A stretch of 64,000 nucleotides of DNA. Origin: Streptomyces canus. GTDB taxonomy: Bacteria; Actinomycetota; Actinomycetes; Streptomycetales; Streptomycetaceae. The translations under genes and the position numbers were made by a program. The stretch covers positions 393,430 through 457,429 of the forward strand of contig NZ_KQ948658.1 of assembly GCF_001514145.1 (NCBI RefSeq). The letters run 5' to 3'. Below, piece by piece: positions 45,686 through 54,407 of this stretch; within the stretch, counting starts at the first letter, position 1, and every line of letters begins with the position of its first letter. The notes under the pieces were generated by a model. That model worked only from the letters and a program-made list of their open reading frames with translations. It did no database searches and had not been told where the DNA came from.

Positions 45686-45716
45686 GGCGGATCCGATATG
45701 GGGTCTCGGATCCGCC
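45686..45716. promoter_or_regulatory. Inverted repeat upstream of the sulfatase-like gene
   Basis: GGCGGATCCGA (45686-45696) and TCGGATCCGCC (45706-45716) are exact inverses with a 9-base spacer. They lie 33-63 bases before the GTG start. They could be an operator or a 5'-leader hairpin. Confidence 0.5.
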
Positions 45717-45829
45717 ACATTCCCGTACGTCCCGCTTCCGGCAGCAGTTCACCGCTGCGGGCAAACACCGGGCAAACGCGTGGTCAACGGTCAGGTGAGG
45801 GCTTTTCCCACGGCCTCACCCGCCGAGCA

Positions 45830-47770
45830 CTACGCGCCCCCCACCGCCGTCAGCAGCGCGAGCGGCGCCGCGGCGGACCGCGCCTCCCGCACACACGCGT
45901 GCGGATACGGCACCGGCTCTCCATGGGTCTCCCGCCCGTACCCGGCGAGGACTTCCGGCAAGCGGTGCCCGGCGGCCGTCGCCGCGTCCACCAGCCCGTG
46001 CGCCACCGTGCGTGCCTCGTCATGCAGCCCGTACCGGGACAGCCCCAGCGTGATCAACGCGTTGTCGTGCGGCCACACCGACCCCCGGTGATACGAGAGC
46101 GGGTGATAGGCCGCCTGTCCGGCCGCCAGTGTCCGCACCCCCCACCCGGAGAAGAAGTCCGGCTCCAGCAACCGCCGCCCCACCAGCTCCCCGTACTCCT
46201 TGTCGAGCAGCCCCGACCACAGCAGATGCCCGGCGTCGGAGGCCAGCGCGTCGACCTGCCGGCCCTCGCCGTCCAGGGCGAGTGCGGGGAAGGCACGGTC
46301 CGGCATCCAGAAGTCCCGCTGGAAGCGGTCGCGCAGATCCGCCGCGGCCTGCTCGAGGAGCGCCGCGTAGGTCTCGTCCTCCCACACCGTGCGCGCGACC
46401 CACGCGGTCCGGCGCAGCGCGTCGTACGCGTAGCCCTGGGCGCCCGCCGCCATCACCGGTCCGCTCGCCCGTGCTCCGTCGGCGCCGCAGATCGCGCCGG
46501 GGGAGTCCTTCCAGTTCTGGTTGGCGAGGCCGCCCTGGTCGGCGCGGTAGACGAGGTAGCCGCGCGAGGTGAGTCCGCCGTGGTCGAGCATCCAGCCGAT
46601 CGCCGCACGGGCGTGGGGCTCCAGACGCCGGGCGAGCGGGAGGTCACCGGTGTGTTCCACGTAGGCGCCGAGCAGGATGAGGAACAGGGGGGTGGCGTCG
46701 ACCGAGCCGTAGTAGCGGCCGTACGGCACCTGCCCGAAGTGGGCCAGTTCTCCGTGCCGCACCTCGTGCACGATCTTGCCGGGCTGGGCCACGGAGGCCG
46801 CGCCTGTCTCGGTCGCCTGGGTCGCGGCGAGCGCGGGGAGCGTCGCGGCGGCCAGCTGGGGCCGGTAGGGGAGGGCGAAGAGCGAGGTGAGCAGGGCGTC
46901 CCGGCCCAGCAGGGTCAGGAACCAGGGGGCTCCGGCGGCCGGGACGCGCAGTTCCTCGCCGTCGGGACCGGTCGCCGGGACCTGGAGCGAGGCGAGGTCG
47001 GCGAGACCGCGGGCGCACGCGGCGGCGAGCTCAGGCCAGCCGGTCGGGAAGGCGATGCCCTCCACGAACTCGCCTTCCAGCGCGATGAGTTGGTTGTTCA
47101 GTGCGGCCGGAGAGCTCGGTACCCGGCGGGCCCGCTTGTCGCCGTGCGGGCGGGCCATCACCCGCAGCGTCAGCTCGGCCGTGCCGTGCGGCTCCAGGTC
47201 CAGCGTCCAGACCAGGCGCCTGGCTCCGGTGCCCGTCTCCTCGACGCCGTCCGGGGCGGGGTCGGCCGTCACCGTCGTACAGGAACGCCATTCGGCGCGC
47301 TGGTAGGTGAACTCCACGCCGTCGTCGAGGATTTCGCGGCGGCGGGTCGCGCCGGTCTTCGTGTAGGTGCGGTAGTCGGAGCGGAGTTCGAACTGGTCGG
47401 TGAAGTCGGCGTCGGCGGTGACCGCGAGGCGGACCGTCGTCGGCACCGGGCGGTTGCTGGTGACCCGGAGGGATTCGACGAACGAGCCCTCCCCCACTGC
47501 CTGTTCGCGGAAGAGTGTGCAGGCGGGCGGCTCCTGGCGGCCGCCGCGCGGGACGAGGACACAGCGCGCGGTGTCGCCGTCGGCCACCGGCGACAGGGCC
47601 TCCGGTACCGCGCCGTCGACCGTGAGCTGCCAGCGGCTCAGGTGCCGGGCGTCGCGTACGAACAGCCCGTCGGGGGAGCTGCCGCCGCCCCGGACCCCGC
47701 TGATGTCCCCGCCGTCACCCACGGCAGCGAACGTCCCGCCGTGCACAAGCAGATGATGCCGGTCCGTCAT
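45830..47770 (-). CDS. Glycogen-debranching-like (alpha/alpha)6 glycosidase
   Basis: This 646-aa cytosolic protein has an N-terminal beta-sandwich domain of about 200 residues (HLLVHGGTFAAVGDGGDISG; GLFVRDARHLSRWQL), the glycogen-debranching N-terminal type. A C-terminal (alpha/alpha)6 barrel follows, with PWFLTLLGRDALLTSLF, YYGSVDATPLF, NQNWKDSPGAI and GSVWPHDNALI. The Asp and Glu residues in these segments sit where amylo-1,6-glucosidases and GH15-like enzymes have their catalytic acids. There is no signal peptide. The ATG overlaps the stop of the upstream MGH1-like gene. Substrate is unknown, probably an alpha-glucoside. Confidence 0.83.
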   Translation of the reverse strand: MTDRHHLLVHGGTFAAVGDGGDISGVRGGGSSPDGLFVRDARHLSRWQLTVDGAVPEALSPVADGDTARCVLVPRGGRQEPPACTLFREQAVGEGSFVESLRVTSNRPVPTTVRLAVTADADFTDQFELRSDYRTYTKTGATRRREILDDGVEFTYQRAEWRSCTTVTADPAPDGVEETGTGARRLVWTLDLEPHGTAELTLRVMARPHGDKRARRVPSSPAALNNQLIALEGEFVEGIAFPTGWPELAAACARGLADLASLQVPATGPDGEELRVPAAGAPWFLTLLGRDALLTSLFALPYRPQLAAATLPALAATQATETGAASVAQPGKIVHEVRHGELAHFGQVPYGRYYGSVDATPLFLILLGAYVEHTGDLPLARRLEPHARAAIGWMLDHGGLTSRGYLVYRADQGGLANQNWKDSPGAICGADGARASGPVMAAGAQGYAYDALRRTAWVARTVWEDETYAALLEQAAADLRDRFQRDFWMPDRAFPALALDGEGRQVDALASDAGHLLWSGLLDKEYGELVGRRLLEPDFFSGWGVRTLAAGQAAYHPLSYHRGSVWPHDNALITLGLSRYGLHDEARTVAHGLVDAATAAGHRLPEVLAGYGRETHGEPVPYPHACVREARSAAAPLALLTAVGGA

Positions 47771-49191
47771 CGCCGGTTCCCTCCCTTGAGTCCCATGTCC
47801 GCCGTGACTGTGGTGTCGCTGTGCAGCAGGTCGAGCGCGAGCGCGGCGGTCCAGCTGAAGCCGGTCGCCCCGCAGGCCTCTCCGGTGTACGGGTCGACGT
47901 ACTCCGCGAAGTCGGTGGTCCCGGCGAGTTCGAGGGCCGACTCCCGCACCGCGTCGGCCCGTCGGTGCTCGCCGTGGGTGCGCAGTCCGCGCTCCAGCAG
48001 CCAGGCGGTGTTGAACCAGGCCGGGCCGCGCCAGTAGCGGTGCGGGTCGAAGGCCTCGCCGAGGAGGTCGTAGCTGGGCAGGAGGCGGGTGGTGGTGCCG
48101 AGGCCGAAGTGGGGGCCGGAGGCGGTTCGTACGACCGCCGTGACGATGTCCCGCGGGAGGCCGGGGAGCAGCAGGGGGAGCAGGCCGGAGACTCCGCGCT
48201 CGGGGATCAGGGCGCCGCGCCGGTCCTGGGCGGATCCTCGCAGGTCCCGGCAGAGGAACATCCCGTTCGCCGGATCCCACAGCCGGTCCACCAGCGCCGC
48301 CGTCAGCCGCTCCGCGCGCGCGTGGCGGGCCGTGCCGGGCGCCCCCAGTTCGTCGGCGATCCGGGCGAGGGCGTGTTCGGAGGCGATGAGCAGGGCGTTG
48401 AAGGCGGGGTCCTCGACGGCGAACTGGCCGCCGCCGTCGGCGTACCGGGCGTCCCGGTAGTCCGTCGCCAGCCGCACGTACCGCCCGTAGTCCAGATCCG
48501 TCGGCCGGTCCTCGGCGGCTCCGTGGTCCAGGTCGGCGCGACGGAAGGAGCGGGCCGGGGCCGGGGTGACGCGGGAGAGCGGGAGGTCCCAGGCGGGGCT
48601 GTTGTCCATACCCTGTTCCCAGGGGTGCACGACGGACGCGAGGCCGCCTCCGCCCAGGTCGCGGCGGTGCAGGAGGTAACGGTGCCAGGCGGCCAGCCGT
48701 GGGTACATCCGGGCGAGGAAGCCGCGCGCACGGGACAGACCCGGGTCGGCGCGGTGGACCAGCCACACCGCCAGGGCGTGGACCGGTGGCTGCACGATGC
48801 CGGACGTCTGTACGGTGCGCGGGGCGCCCGCGGCGCGCCCCGCGGTCGAGGAGCGCCAGAAGTCGGGGCTCGGGAAGTACGCGTCGAGCGGTACGGAGGG
48901 GTTGAAGACGATGTGCGGGACGCGCCCGTCACCCCACTGGGCCGCCAGCAGCGTCTCCAGCTCCGTCTGGGCCCGCAGCGGGGACAGGTGGCGCAGGCCG
49001 ATCGCGATGAACGCGGAGTCCCAGGACCACTGGTGCGGGTACAGACTGCGCGAGGGCACCGTGGAGACGCCGGTCCAGTTGCCCTCCAGCACCCTCGCCG
49101 CCCTGACGTGCAGGGAATGCGACGAGCCCGGCGGATCGTATGCGATCGAGCGCGCCGCGGAAGGGGTGATGAGCTGGGCAGTGCGATCCAC
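47767..49191 (-). CDS. MGH1-like glycoside hydrolase (GH63-type)
   Basis: This 474-aa (alpha/alpha)6 hydrolase is recognised by SLYPHQWSWDSAFIAIGLRHL. That motif is shared with mannosylglycerate and glucosylglycerate hydrolases and GH63 glucosidases, with the catalytic Asp in WDS. VHPWEQGMDNSPAWD, DPAFNAL and YWRGPAWFNTAWLLERGL complete the pattern. It starts at GTG 49191, is cytosolic and is the first gene of a two-gene operon. It is divergent from a ROK regulator. A role in degrading a compatible solute such as glucosylglycerate, or a storage alpha-glucoside, is plausible but not shown. Confidence 0.83.
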   Translation of the reverse strand: MDRTAQLITPSAARSIAYDPPGSSHSLHVRAARVLEGNWTGVSTVPSRSLYPHQWSWDSAFIAIGLRHLSPLRAQTELETLLAAQWGDGRVPHIVFNPSVPLDAYFPSPDFWRSSTAGRAAGAPRTVQTSGIVQPPVHALAVWLVHRADPGLSRARGFLARMYPRLAAWHRYLLHRRDLGGGGLASVVHPWEQGMDNSPAWDLPLSRVTPAPARSFRRADLDHGAAEDRPTDLDYGRYVRLATDYRDARYADGGGQFAVEDPAFNALLIASEHALARIADELGAPGTARHARAERLTAALVDRLWDPANGMFLCRDLRGSAQDRRGALIPERGVSGLLPLLLPGLPRDIVTAVVRTASGPHFGLGTTTRLLPSYDLLGEAFDPHRYWRGPAWFNTAWLLERGLRTHGEHRRADAVRESALELAGTTDFAEYVDPYTGEACGATGFSWTAALALDLLHSDTTVTADMGLKGGNRR

Positions 49192-49266
49192 TCGGGGCTC
49201 CCCGAAGACGTGTGACCGAGCGGTTCGGTCAGGGCTACCGTAGGGTTACGTCTATTTAACACGCAA

Positions 49267-49289
49267 AACTCAGAATGTAATGCAGAGTT
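49267..49289. promoter_or_regulatory. Operator-like inverted repeat in the MGH1/ROK divergent promoter
   Basis: AACTC (49267-49271) and GAGTT (49285-49289) are inverted around AGAATGTAATGCA in an unusually AT-rich intergenic stretch. It lies 22 bases before the ROK start. It is the natural site for sugar-responsive repression of both directions. Confidence 0.5.
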
Positions 49290-49310
49290 GAGAAACACAA
49301 GGGGGTGCGC

Positions 49311-50513
49311 ATGACCGGACGGACGCAGACCGGCGCCGGAGATCTGCTCGAACTGGTCCGCAGCGGGCGAGCCGTCACGCGCGGGGCGCTCCAGCAGGCC
49401 ACCGGACTGTCCCGGGCGACCGTCGGCCAGCGCCTCGACCGGCTCTTCCGCGCGGGCTGGCTGCGCGAGGGCGCCGGGGGCCCCGTCGACTCCCCGCTGG
49501 GCGGCCGCCCCTCCATCACCCTGGAGTTCGACGACGCCCATGCCGTCGTCCTCGCCGCCGACCTGGAGACCCGGCACGCGCGTGCGTGCGTGCTGTCCCT
49601 GACCGGCGAGATCCTCGCCGAGCACAGCGGCACCCTGGCGATCGAGGACGGCCCGGACGCCGTGCTCGGCGAGCTGGGCCGCTGGTTCGCCGAGCTGCTG
49701 GAGAAGGCGGGGCACCGCGCGGAGGAGGTCTGCGGGATCGGGCTCGCCGTGCCGGGCCCGGTCGACCTGGAGAGCGGCCGGGTGGTCCAGCCGCCGATCA
49801 TGCCCGGCTGGGACGGCTACGACATACGAGGGCGCCTGGCCGGAGCCTTCACCGAGCACACCGGGACCGGTCCGGTCCCGGTGCTCGTCGACAACGACGC
49901 CAACCTCATGGCGTACGGCGAACAGCGCACGGCCTACCCCGACTGCTCGGCGTTCGTGCTGGTCAAGGTCTCGACCGGCATCGGCGCCGGAGTCGTGGTC
50001 GACGGCTCGGTCTACCGGGGCATCGACGGCGGCGCGGGCGACCTCGGTCATATCCGGGTCCCGGCGGGCGCGGAGGCGCTGTGCCGCTGCGGTTCCTACG
50101 GCTGTCTCGCCGCCGTCGCGAGCGGCGGTGCCGTGGCGCGGCGGCTGGCGGCGACCGGGGTGCCGGCGGCCTCGGGCTCGGATGTGCGCGACCTGCTCGC
50201 GTCCGGGCATCCGGAGGCGGCGGCGCTCGCACGCGATGCGGGCCGGCAGGTCGGGGACGTGCTGGCGACCGTCGTGACGCTGCTGAACCCCGGGGTCCTG
50301 ATGATCGCCGGAGATCTGGCCGGTACTCCCTTCCTCACGGGCGTCCGGGAGCTGCTGTACCAGCGGGCGCTGCCCCGCTCCACCGCCCGGCTGGAGGTCG
50401 TGACCTCGCGGCTGGGGGAGCGGGCCGGGCTGATCGGGGTGGGTGCGCTGGTCGTGGAGCATCTGTACGCGCCCGAGCGGATCGAGGAGAGGCTGCTGGC
50501 CATGGGCGTATGA
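49311..50513 (+). CDS. ROK-family transcriptional regulator
   Basis: This 400-aa sugar-responsive repressor has an N-terminal winged helix (TRGALQQATGLSRATVGQRLDRLFRAGWL). A sugar-kinase-like ROK domain follows, with LVDNDANLMAYGE, the phosphate-loop VSTGIGAGVVVDG and GAGDLGHI. The zinc motif C-R-C-G-S-Y-G-C-L (CxCGxxGCxE-like) is intact in its Cys residues. ATG 49311 has AAGGGGG 6 bases upstream; GTG 49305 is also possible. Divergent from the two glycosidase genes, it most likely represses them until its sugar ligand appears. Confidence 0.9.
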   Translation: MTGRTQTGAGDLLELVRSGRAVTRGALQQATGLSRATVGQRLDRLFRAGWLREGAGGPVDSPLGGRPSITLEFDDAHAVVLAADLETRHARACVLSLTGEILAEHSGTLAIEDGPDAVLGELGRWFAELLEKAGHRAEEVCGIGLAVPGPVDLESGRVVQPPIMPGWDGYDIRGRLAGAFTEHTGTGPVPVLVDNDANLMAYGEQRTAYPDCSAFVLVKVSTGIGAGVVVDGSVYRGIDGGAGDLGHIRVPAGAEALCRCGSYGCLAAVASGGAVARRLAATGVPAASGSDVRDLLASGHPEAAALARDAGRQVGDVLATVVTLLNPGVLMIAGDLAGTPFLTGVRELLYQRALPRSTARLEVVTSRLGERAGLIGVGALVVEHLYAPERIEERLLAMGV

Positions 50514-50931
50514 CGCCCCTGTTTCCGGCCCCGTTTGCGTCCGGATGCGCGTCCGCATGGTGAAATCCGGCACCCTGTGGCAGCGTGATTCTCGCCACCC
50601 TTGAGAAGGGTGCCGCTCGGATGAGCGGATCTTGGGCGACTGCACTTCTCCAAGGGGTGGCACTGAGTGCCACCCCTTGATCGTTCATCGATCGAAATCA
50701 GGCGTGCGAATAGCCGCTCGAATGAGCGGCTAAGAGGGTCTGGGGGTGTCGCCGCGTTCAAGAAGTGAAAACATCTGCCGCGTGTCGCTTGCCAAGCTTT
50801 GACTTTCGATCCGCTGGCGGACGACTGGTTACGGGCGTATGACGCCCGAGTAGACGTACCCAGGCGCCTTCGATCTGGGTATGTTCCTCGCCGTCAGGGC
50901 AGCCACCGCGTCCTCGAGGGAGTCGAGACCC
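50514..50931 (+). promoter_or_regulatory. 418-bp ppdK leader with four strong hairpins
   Basis: No gene is evident here. Inverted repeats follow one another: CACCCTT/AAGGGTG (50596-50612, loop GAG); CCGCTC/GAGCGG (50613-50628); CAAGGGGTGGCAC/GTGCCACCCCTTG (50651-50679, 13-bp stem, loop TGA); and AGCCGCTC/GAGCGGCT (50712-50731). The second and fourth share GCCGCTCGRATGAGCGG, so a 17-base block occurs twice, 100 bases apart. The third may terminate ROK transcription. The rest could be operators or a structured 5' leader of ppdK. Confidence 0.65.
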
Positions 50932-53652
50932 GTGTCGGAAAACAAAGAACCCCACGTAGCAAAGTTCGTCTACGACTTCACCGAGGGAAACAAGGACCTC
51001 AAGGACCTCCTGGGTGGCAAGGGCGCGAACCTCGCCGAGATGACCAACCTGGGACTCCCCGTTCCCCCCGGCTTCACCATCACGACGGAAGCCTGCAAGG
51101 TCTACCTGGACAGCGGCGAGGAGCCCGCGGCACTGCGTGACGAGGTGAGTGCGCACCTCGACGCGCTGGAGCAGCGCATGGGCAAGAAGCTCGGCCAGGC
51201 CGACGACCCGCTGCTCGTCTCGGTCCGCTCCGGCGCGAAGTTCTCCATGCCGGGAATGATGGACACGGTCCTGAACATCGGTCTCTCCGACAAGTCGGTC
51301 CAGGGGCTCGCCAAGCAGGCCGGCGACGACCGTTTCGCCTGGGACTCCTACCGACGGCTCATCCAGATGTTCGGCAAGACCGTCCTCGGCGTCGACGGCG
51401 ACCTCTTCGAGGAGGCCCTCGAGAGGGCCAAGGAGGCCAAGAAGGTCACGGTCGACACCGACCTGGAGGCCGCCGACCTCAAGAAGCTCGTCACCGCCTT
51501 CAAGAAGATCGTCAAGAAGGAGGCGGGCCGGGACTTCCCGCAGGACCCGCGCGAGCAGATGGACCTCGCCATCCACGCGGTCTTCGACTCCTGGAACACC
51601 GACCGCGCCAAGCTCTACCGCCGCCAGGAGCGCATCCCCGGCGACCTGGGCACCGCGGTCAACGTCTGCTCGATGGTCTTCGGCAACCTCGGCCCCGACT
51701 CGGGCACCGGCGTCGCGTTCACCCGTGACCCCGCCTCCGGCCACCAGGGCGTCTACGGCGACTACCTCCAGAACGCCCAGGGCGAGGACGTCGTCGCGGG
51801 CATCCGCAACACCGTCCCGCTCGCGGAGCTGGAGCAGATCGACAAGAAGTCGTACGACCAGCTGATGCAGATCATGGAGACGCTGGAGAACCACTACAAG
51901 GACCTCTGCGACATCGAGTTCACCATCGAGCGCGGTCAGCTGTGGATGCTCCAGACCCGGGTCGGCAAGCGCACGGCGGGTGCGGCCTTCCGGATCGCGA
52001 CCCAGCTGGTGGACCAGGGTCTGATCGACGAGGCGGAGGCGCTCCAGCGTGTCACCGGCGCCCAGCTCGCCCAGCTGATGTTCCCGCGCTTCGACGAGAA
52101 CACCAAGGTCGCGCAGGTCGGCCGGGGCATCGCGGCCTCGCCGGGCGCGGCCGTCGGCAAGGCGGTCTTCGACTCGTACACCGCGGTGAAGTGGTCGCGT
52201 TCGGGCGAGAAGGTCATCCTGGTCCGCCGGGAGACCAACCCCGACGACCTCGACGGCATGATCGCGGCCGAGGGCATCCTGACCTCGCGCGGCGGCAAGA
52301 CCTCCCACGCGGCCGTGGTCGCGCGCGGCATGGGCAAGACCTGTGTCTGTGGCGCGGAGGAGCTGGAGGTCGACACCAAGCGCCGCCGGATGACGGTCCC
52401 GGGCGGACACGTCGTCGAGGAAGGCGACCTGATCTCCATCGACGGCTCGTCGGGCAAGGTCTACCTGGGCGAGGTGCCGGTCGTGCCGTCGCCGGTCGTC
52501 GAGTACTTCGAGGGCCGGATGCACGCGGGCGCCAACGACGCCGACGAGCTGGTCGAGGCCGTGCACCGGATCATGGCGTTCGCGGACCGCAAGCGGCGCC
52601 TGCGGGTGCGGGCCAACGCGGACAACGCCGAGGACGCGATGCGCGCCCGTCGCTTCGGCGCCCAGGGCATCGGCCTGTGCCGTACCGAGCACATGTTCCT
52701 CGGGGACCGCCGCGAGCTGGTCGAGCGGCTGATCCTGGCCGACACGGAGGCCGAGCGCGAGGAGTCGCTGAAGGCGCTGCTCCCGCTGCAGAAGCAGGAC
52801 TTCGTGGAGCTGTTCTCGGCGATGGACGGGCTGCCGGTGACGGTACGGCTGCTGGACCCGCCGCTGCACGAGTTCCTGCCCGACATCACCGAACTGTCGG
52901 TCCGCGTGGCGTTGGCGGAGTCCCGTCAGGAGCCGCACGAGAACGAACTGCGGCTGCTCCAGGCCGTGCACCGGCTGCACGAGCAGAACCCCATGCTGGG
53001 CCTGCGCGGAGTGCGCCTCGGCCTGGTCATCCCCGGTCTGTTCACCATGCAGGTCCGCGCGATCGCCGAGGCCGCGGCCGAACGCAAGAACGCCAAGGGC
53101 GACCCGCGCGCGGAGATCATGATCCCGCTGGTGGGCACGGTCCAGGAGCTGGAGATCGTCCGCGAGGAGGCCGACCAGGTCGTCGCGGAGGTCGAGGCGG
53201 CGACGGGTGTGGAGCTGAAGCTGTCGATCGGCACGATGATCGAACTCCCGCGCGCCGCGCTGACCGCCGGTCAGATCGCGGAGGCCGCGGAGTTCTTCTC
53301 CTTCGGCACCAACGACCTCACCCAGACGGTGTGGGGCTTCAGCCGGGACGACGTGGAGGCGAGCTTCTTCACGGCCTACCTGGAGAAGGGCATCTTCGGC
53401 GTCTCCCCGTTCGAGACGATCGACAAGGACGGCGTGGGCTCCCTGGTGAAGCTGGCCGCCGAGGCGGGCCGCAAGACCCGCCCCGACCTCAAGCTCGGCG
53501 TCTGCGGCGAGCACGGCGGCGACCCGGAGTCGGTCCACTTCTTCCACGAGGTGGGTCTGGACTACGTCTCCTGCTCCCCGTTCCGCATCCCGGTGGCCCG
53601 CCTGGAGGCGGGTCGCGCGGCGATCACGGCGAACGGCAGCGACCACCGGTAG
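50932..53652 (+). CDS. ppdK: Pyruvate, phosphate dikinase
   Basis: This 906-aa cytosolic enzyme interconverts pyruvate + ATP + Pi and PEP + AMP + PPi. The N-terminal ATP-grasp domain contains LLGGKGANLAEMTNLGLPVPPGFTIT and SVRSGAKFSMPGMMDTVLNIG. The swivelling phosphohistidine domain has GGKTSHAAVVARGMGK with H459. The C-terminal PEP-binding TIM barrel contains GLCRTEHMF, SFGTNDLTQ and C881 in YVSCSPFRIPVARL. The length is normal. GTG 50932 is chosen from the MgsA-free N-terminus and GAGGGAG upstream; the ATG at 50881 would add 17 residues. A hairpin cluster precedes it and a strong bidirectional terminator follows. Confidence 0.96.
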   Translation: MSENKEPHVAKFVYDFTEGNKDLKDLLGGKGANLAEMTNLGLPVPPGFTITTEACKVYLDSGEEPAALRDEVSAHLDALEQRMGKKLGQADDPLLVSVRSGAKFSMPGMMDTVLNIGLSDKSVQGLAKQAGDDRFAWDSYRRLIQMFGKTVLGVDGDLFEEALERAKEAKKVTVDTDLEAADLKKLVTAFKKIVKKEAGRDFPQDPREQMDLAIHAVFDSWNTDRAKLYRRQERIPGDLGTAVNVCSMVFGNLGPDSGTGVAFTRDPASGHQGVYGDYLQNAQGEDVVAGIRNTVPLAELEQIDKKSYDQLMQIMETLENHYKDLCDIEFTIERGQLWMLQTRVGKRTAGAAFRIATQLVDQGLIDEAEALQRVTGAQLAQLMFPRFDENTKVAQVGRGIAASPGAAVGKAVFDSYTAVKWSRSGEKVILVRRETNPDDLDGMIAAEGILTSRGGKTSHAAVVARGMGKTCVCGAEELEVDTKRRRMTVPGGHVVEEGDLISIDGSSGKVYLGEVPVVPSPVVEYFEGRMHAGANDADELVEAVHRIMAFADRKRRLRVRANADNAEDAMRARRFGAQGIGLCRTEHMFLGDRRELVERLILADTEAEREESLKALLPLQKQDFVELFSAMDGLPVTVRLLDPPLHEFLPDITELSVRVALAESRQEPHENELRLLQAVHRLHEQNPMLGLRGVRLGLVIPGLFTMQVRAIAEAAAERKNAKGDPRAEIMIPLVGTVQELEIVREEADQVVAEVEAATGVELKLSIGTMIELPRAALTAGQIAEAAEFFSFGTNDLTQTVWGFSRDDVEASFFTAYLEKGIFGVSPFETIDKDGVGSLVKLAAEAGRKTRPDLKLGVCGEHGGDPESVHFFHEVGLDYVSCSPFRIPVARLEAGRAAITANGSDHR

Positions 53653-53740
53653 GGCCTCTGACGGCCTCTGACGGCCCCTCAGACCCCGGATCCGCCGCCC
53701 GTCCCCGACCCTCATCCGATGGGCGGCGGCTCCGGACCAC

Positions 53741-53776
53741 GAAAGGCGGCACCCTGTGCGGGGGTGCCGCCCTTTC
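53741..53776. terminator. Bidirectional terminator between ppdK and the excalibur gene
   Basis: GAAAGGCGGCACCC (53741-53754) pairs with GGGTGCCGCCCTTTC (53762-53776), with one bulged C. GAAAG/CTTTC ends give a T-run on both strands, suiting two convergent genes. Confidence 0.85.
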
Positions 53777-53812
53777 GCCTGCGGCCGAGGCCGCGAGCCC
53801 GCTGCCGACGGG

Positions 53813-54280
53813 TCAGCTGTCGCAGGCCACCCCGTCGTTGTCGCGGTCCAGGTGGGAGGCGTAGCCCGGCTCGCCTCGGTGGATCGGTGCGGCGCCGGCG
53901 GCGCGGGCCTCGGTGCAGTTGGCGTAGTAGACGCTGTCTGGGTCCGGATCGGACCCGGAGCCGGTGTCCGCCTCGGCCTGTGCCGTGACCGTCCTGGTGA
54001 CCTTGACCGTCTTCGTGGCGGTCACCGTGGCGGCCGGTTCCGGTTCAGCCGTCGCCGTGGTCGTCGCTGTCACGGTCACTGTCGGCCGTGGCTTGGCGGC
54101 GGCCGGCTTCGCGTCGCTCGTCGTCTTGTCCGGGTCGCCGCTGCCTATGCCGACCCCGAGGAAGAGCGCGAGCGCGAGGGCGGGCAGGACGTACCGCTTC
54201 CGGGCCCACTTGGGGGCGGGCCGGGAAGCGGGCGTCGGCGGCCACGGCGGCGCGGGCTGATTGTTGTACGGGTTGGCCAT
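53813..54280 (-). CDS. Membrane-anchored excalibur calcium-binding protein
   Basis: This 155-aa protein has a Pro-rich cytoplasmic N-terminus and one transmembrane helix (residues about 31-47, VLPALALALFLGVGIG). A Thr/Val/Ala-rich extracellular linker with TVTVTATTTATA repeats leads to a C-terminal excalibur domain. That domain has YYANCTEARAAGAAPI and LDRDNDGVACDS, a Dx DxDG calcium loop with a Cys pair. It is probably displayed at the cell surface; the function is unknown and possibly wall-associated. ATG 54280 has GGGGGAC upstream. Confidence 0.88.
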   Translation of the reverse strand: MANPYNNQPAPPWPPTPASRPAPKWARKRYVLPALALALFLGVGIGSGDPDKTTSDAKPAAAKPRPTVTVTATTTATAEPEPAATVTATKTVKVTRTVTAQAEADTGSGSDPDPDSVYYANCTEARAAGAAPIHRGEPGYASHLDRDNDGVACDS

Positions 54281-54407
54281 GTCGTCCCCCTGGAGGTGTT
54301 ACGTGAGGGGATGACCGTATTGCCGTCGTCACGGTTGTGGAGGTGAAGTGGTCATTCCGTGACCATTACATGTCAGATGGCGTTACGTCCGGAACTGCCC
54401 CGTCACC

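Noticed and set aside
50758..53715. 985-codon open frame antisense to ppdK
   Set aside because: It mirrors ppdK codon by codon. Long antisense frames arise from high-GC codon bias; its protein is composition-biased with no motif.
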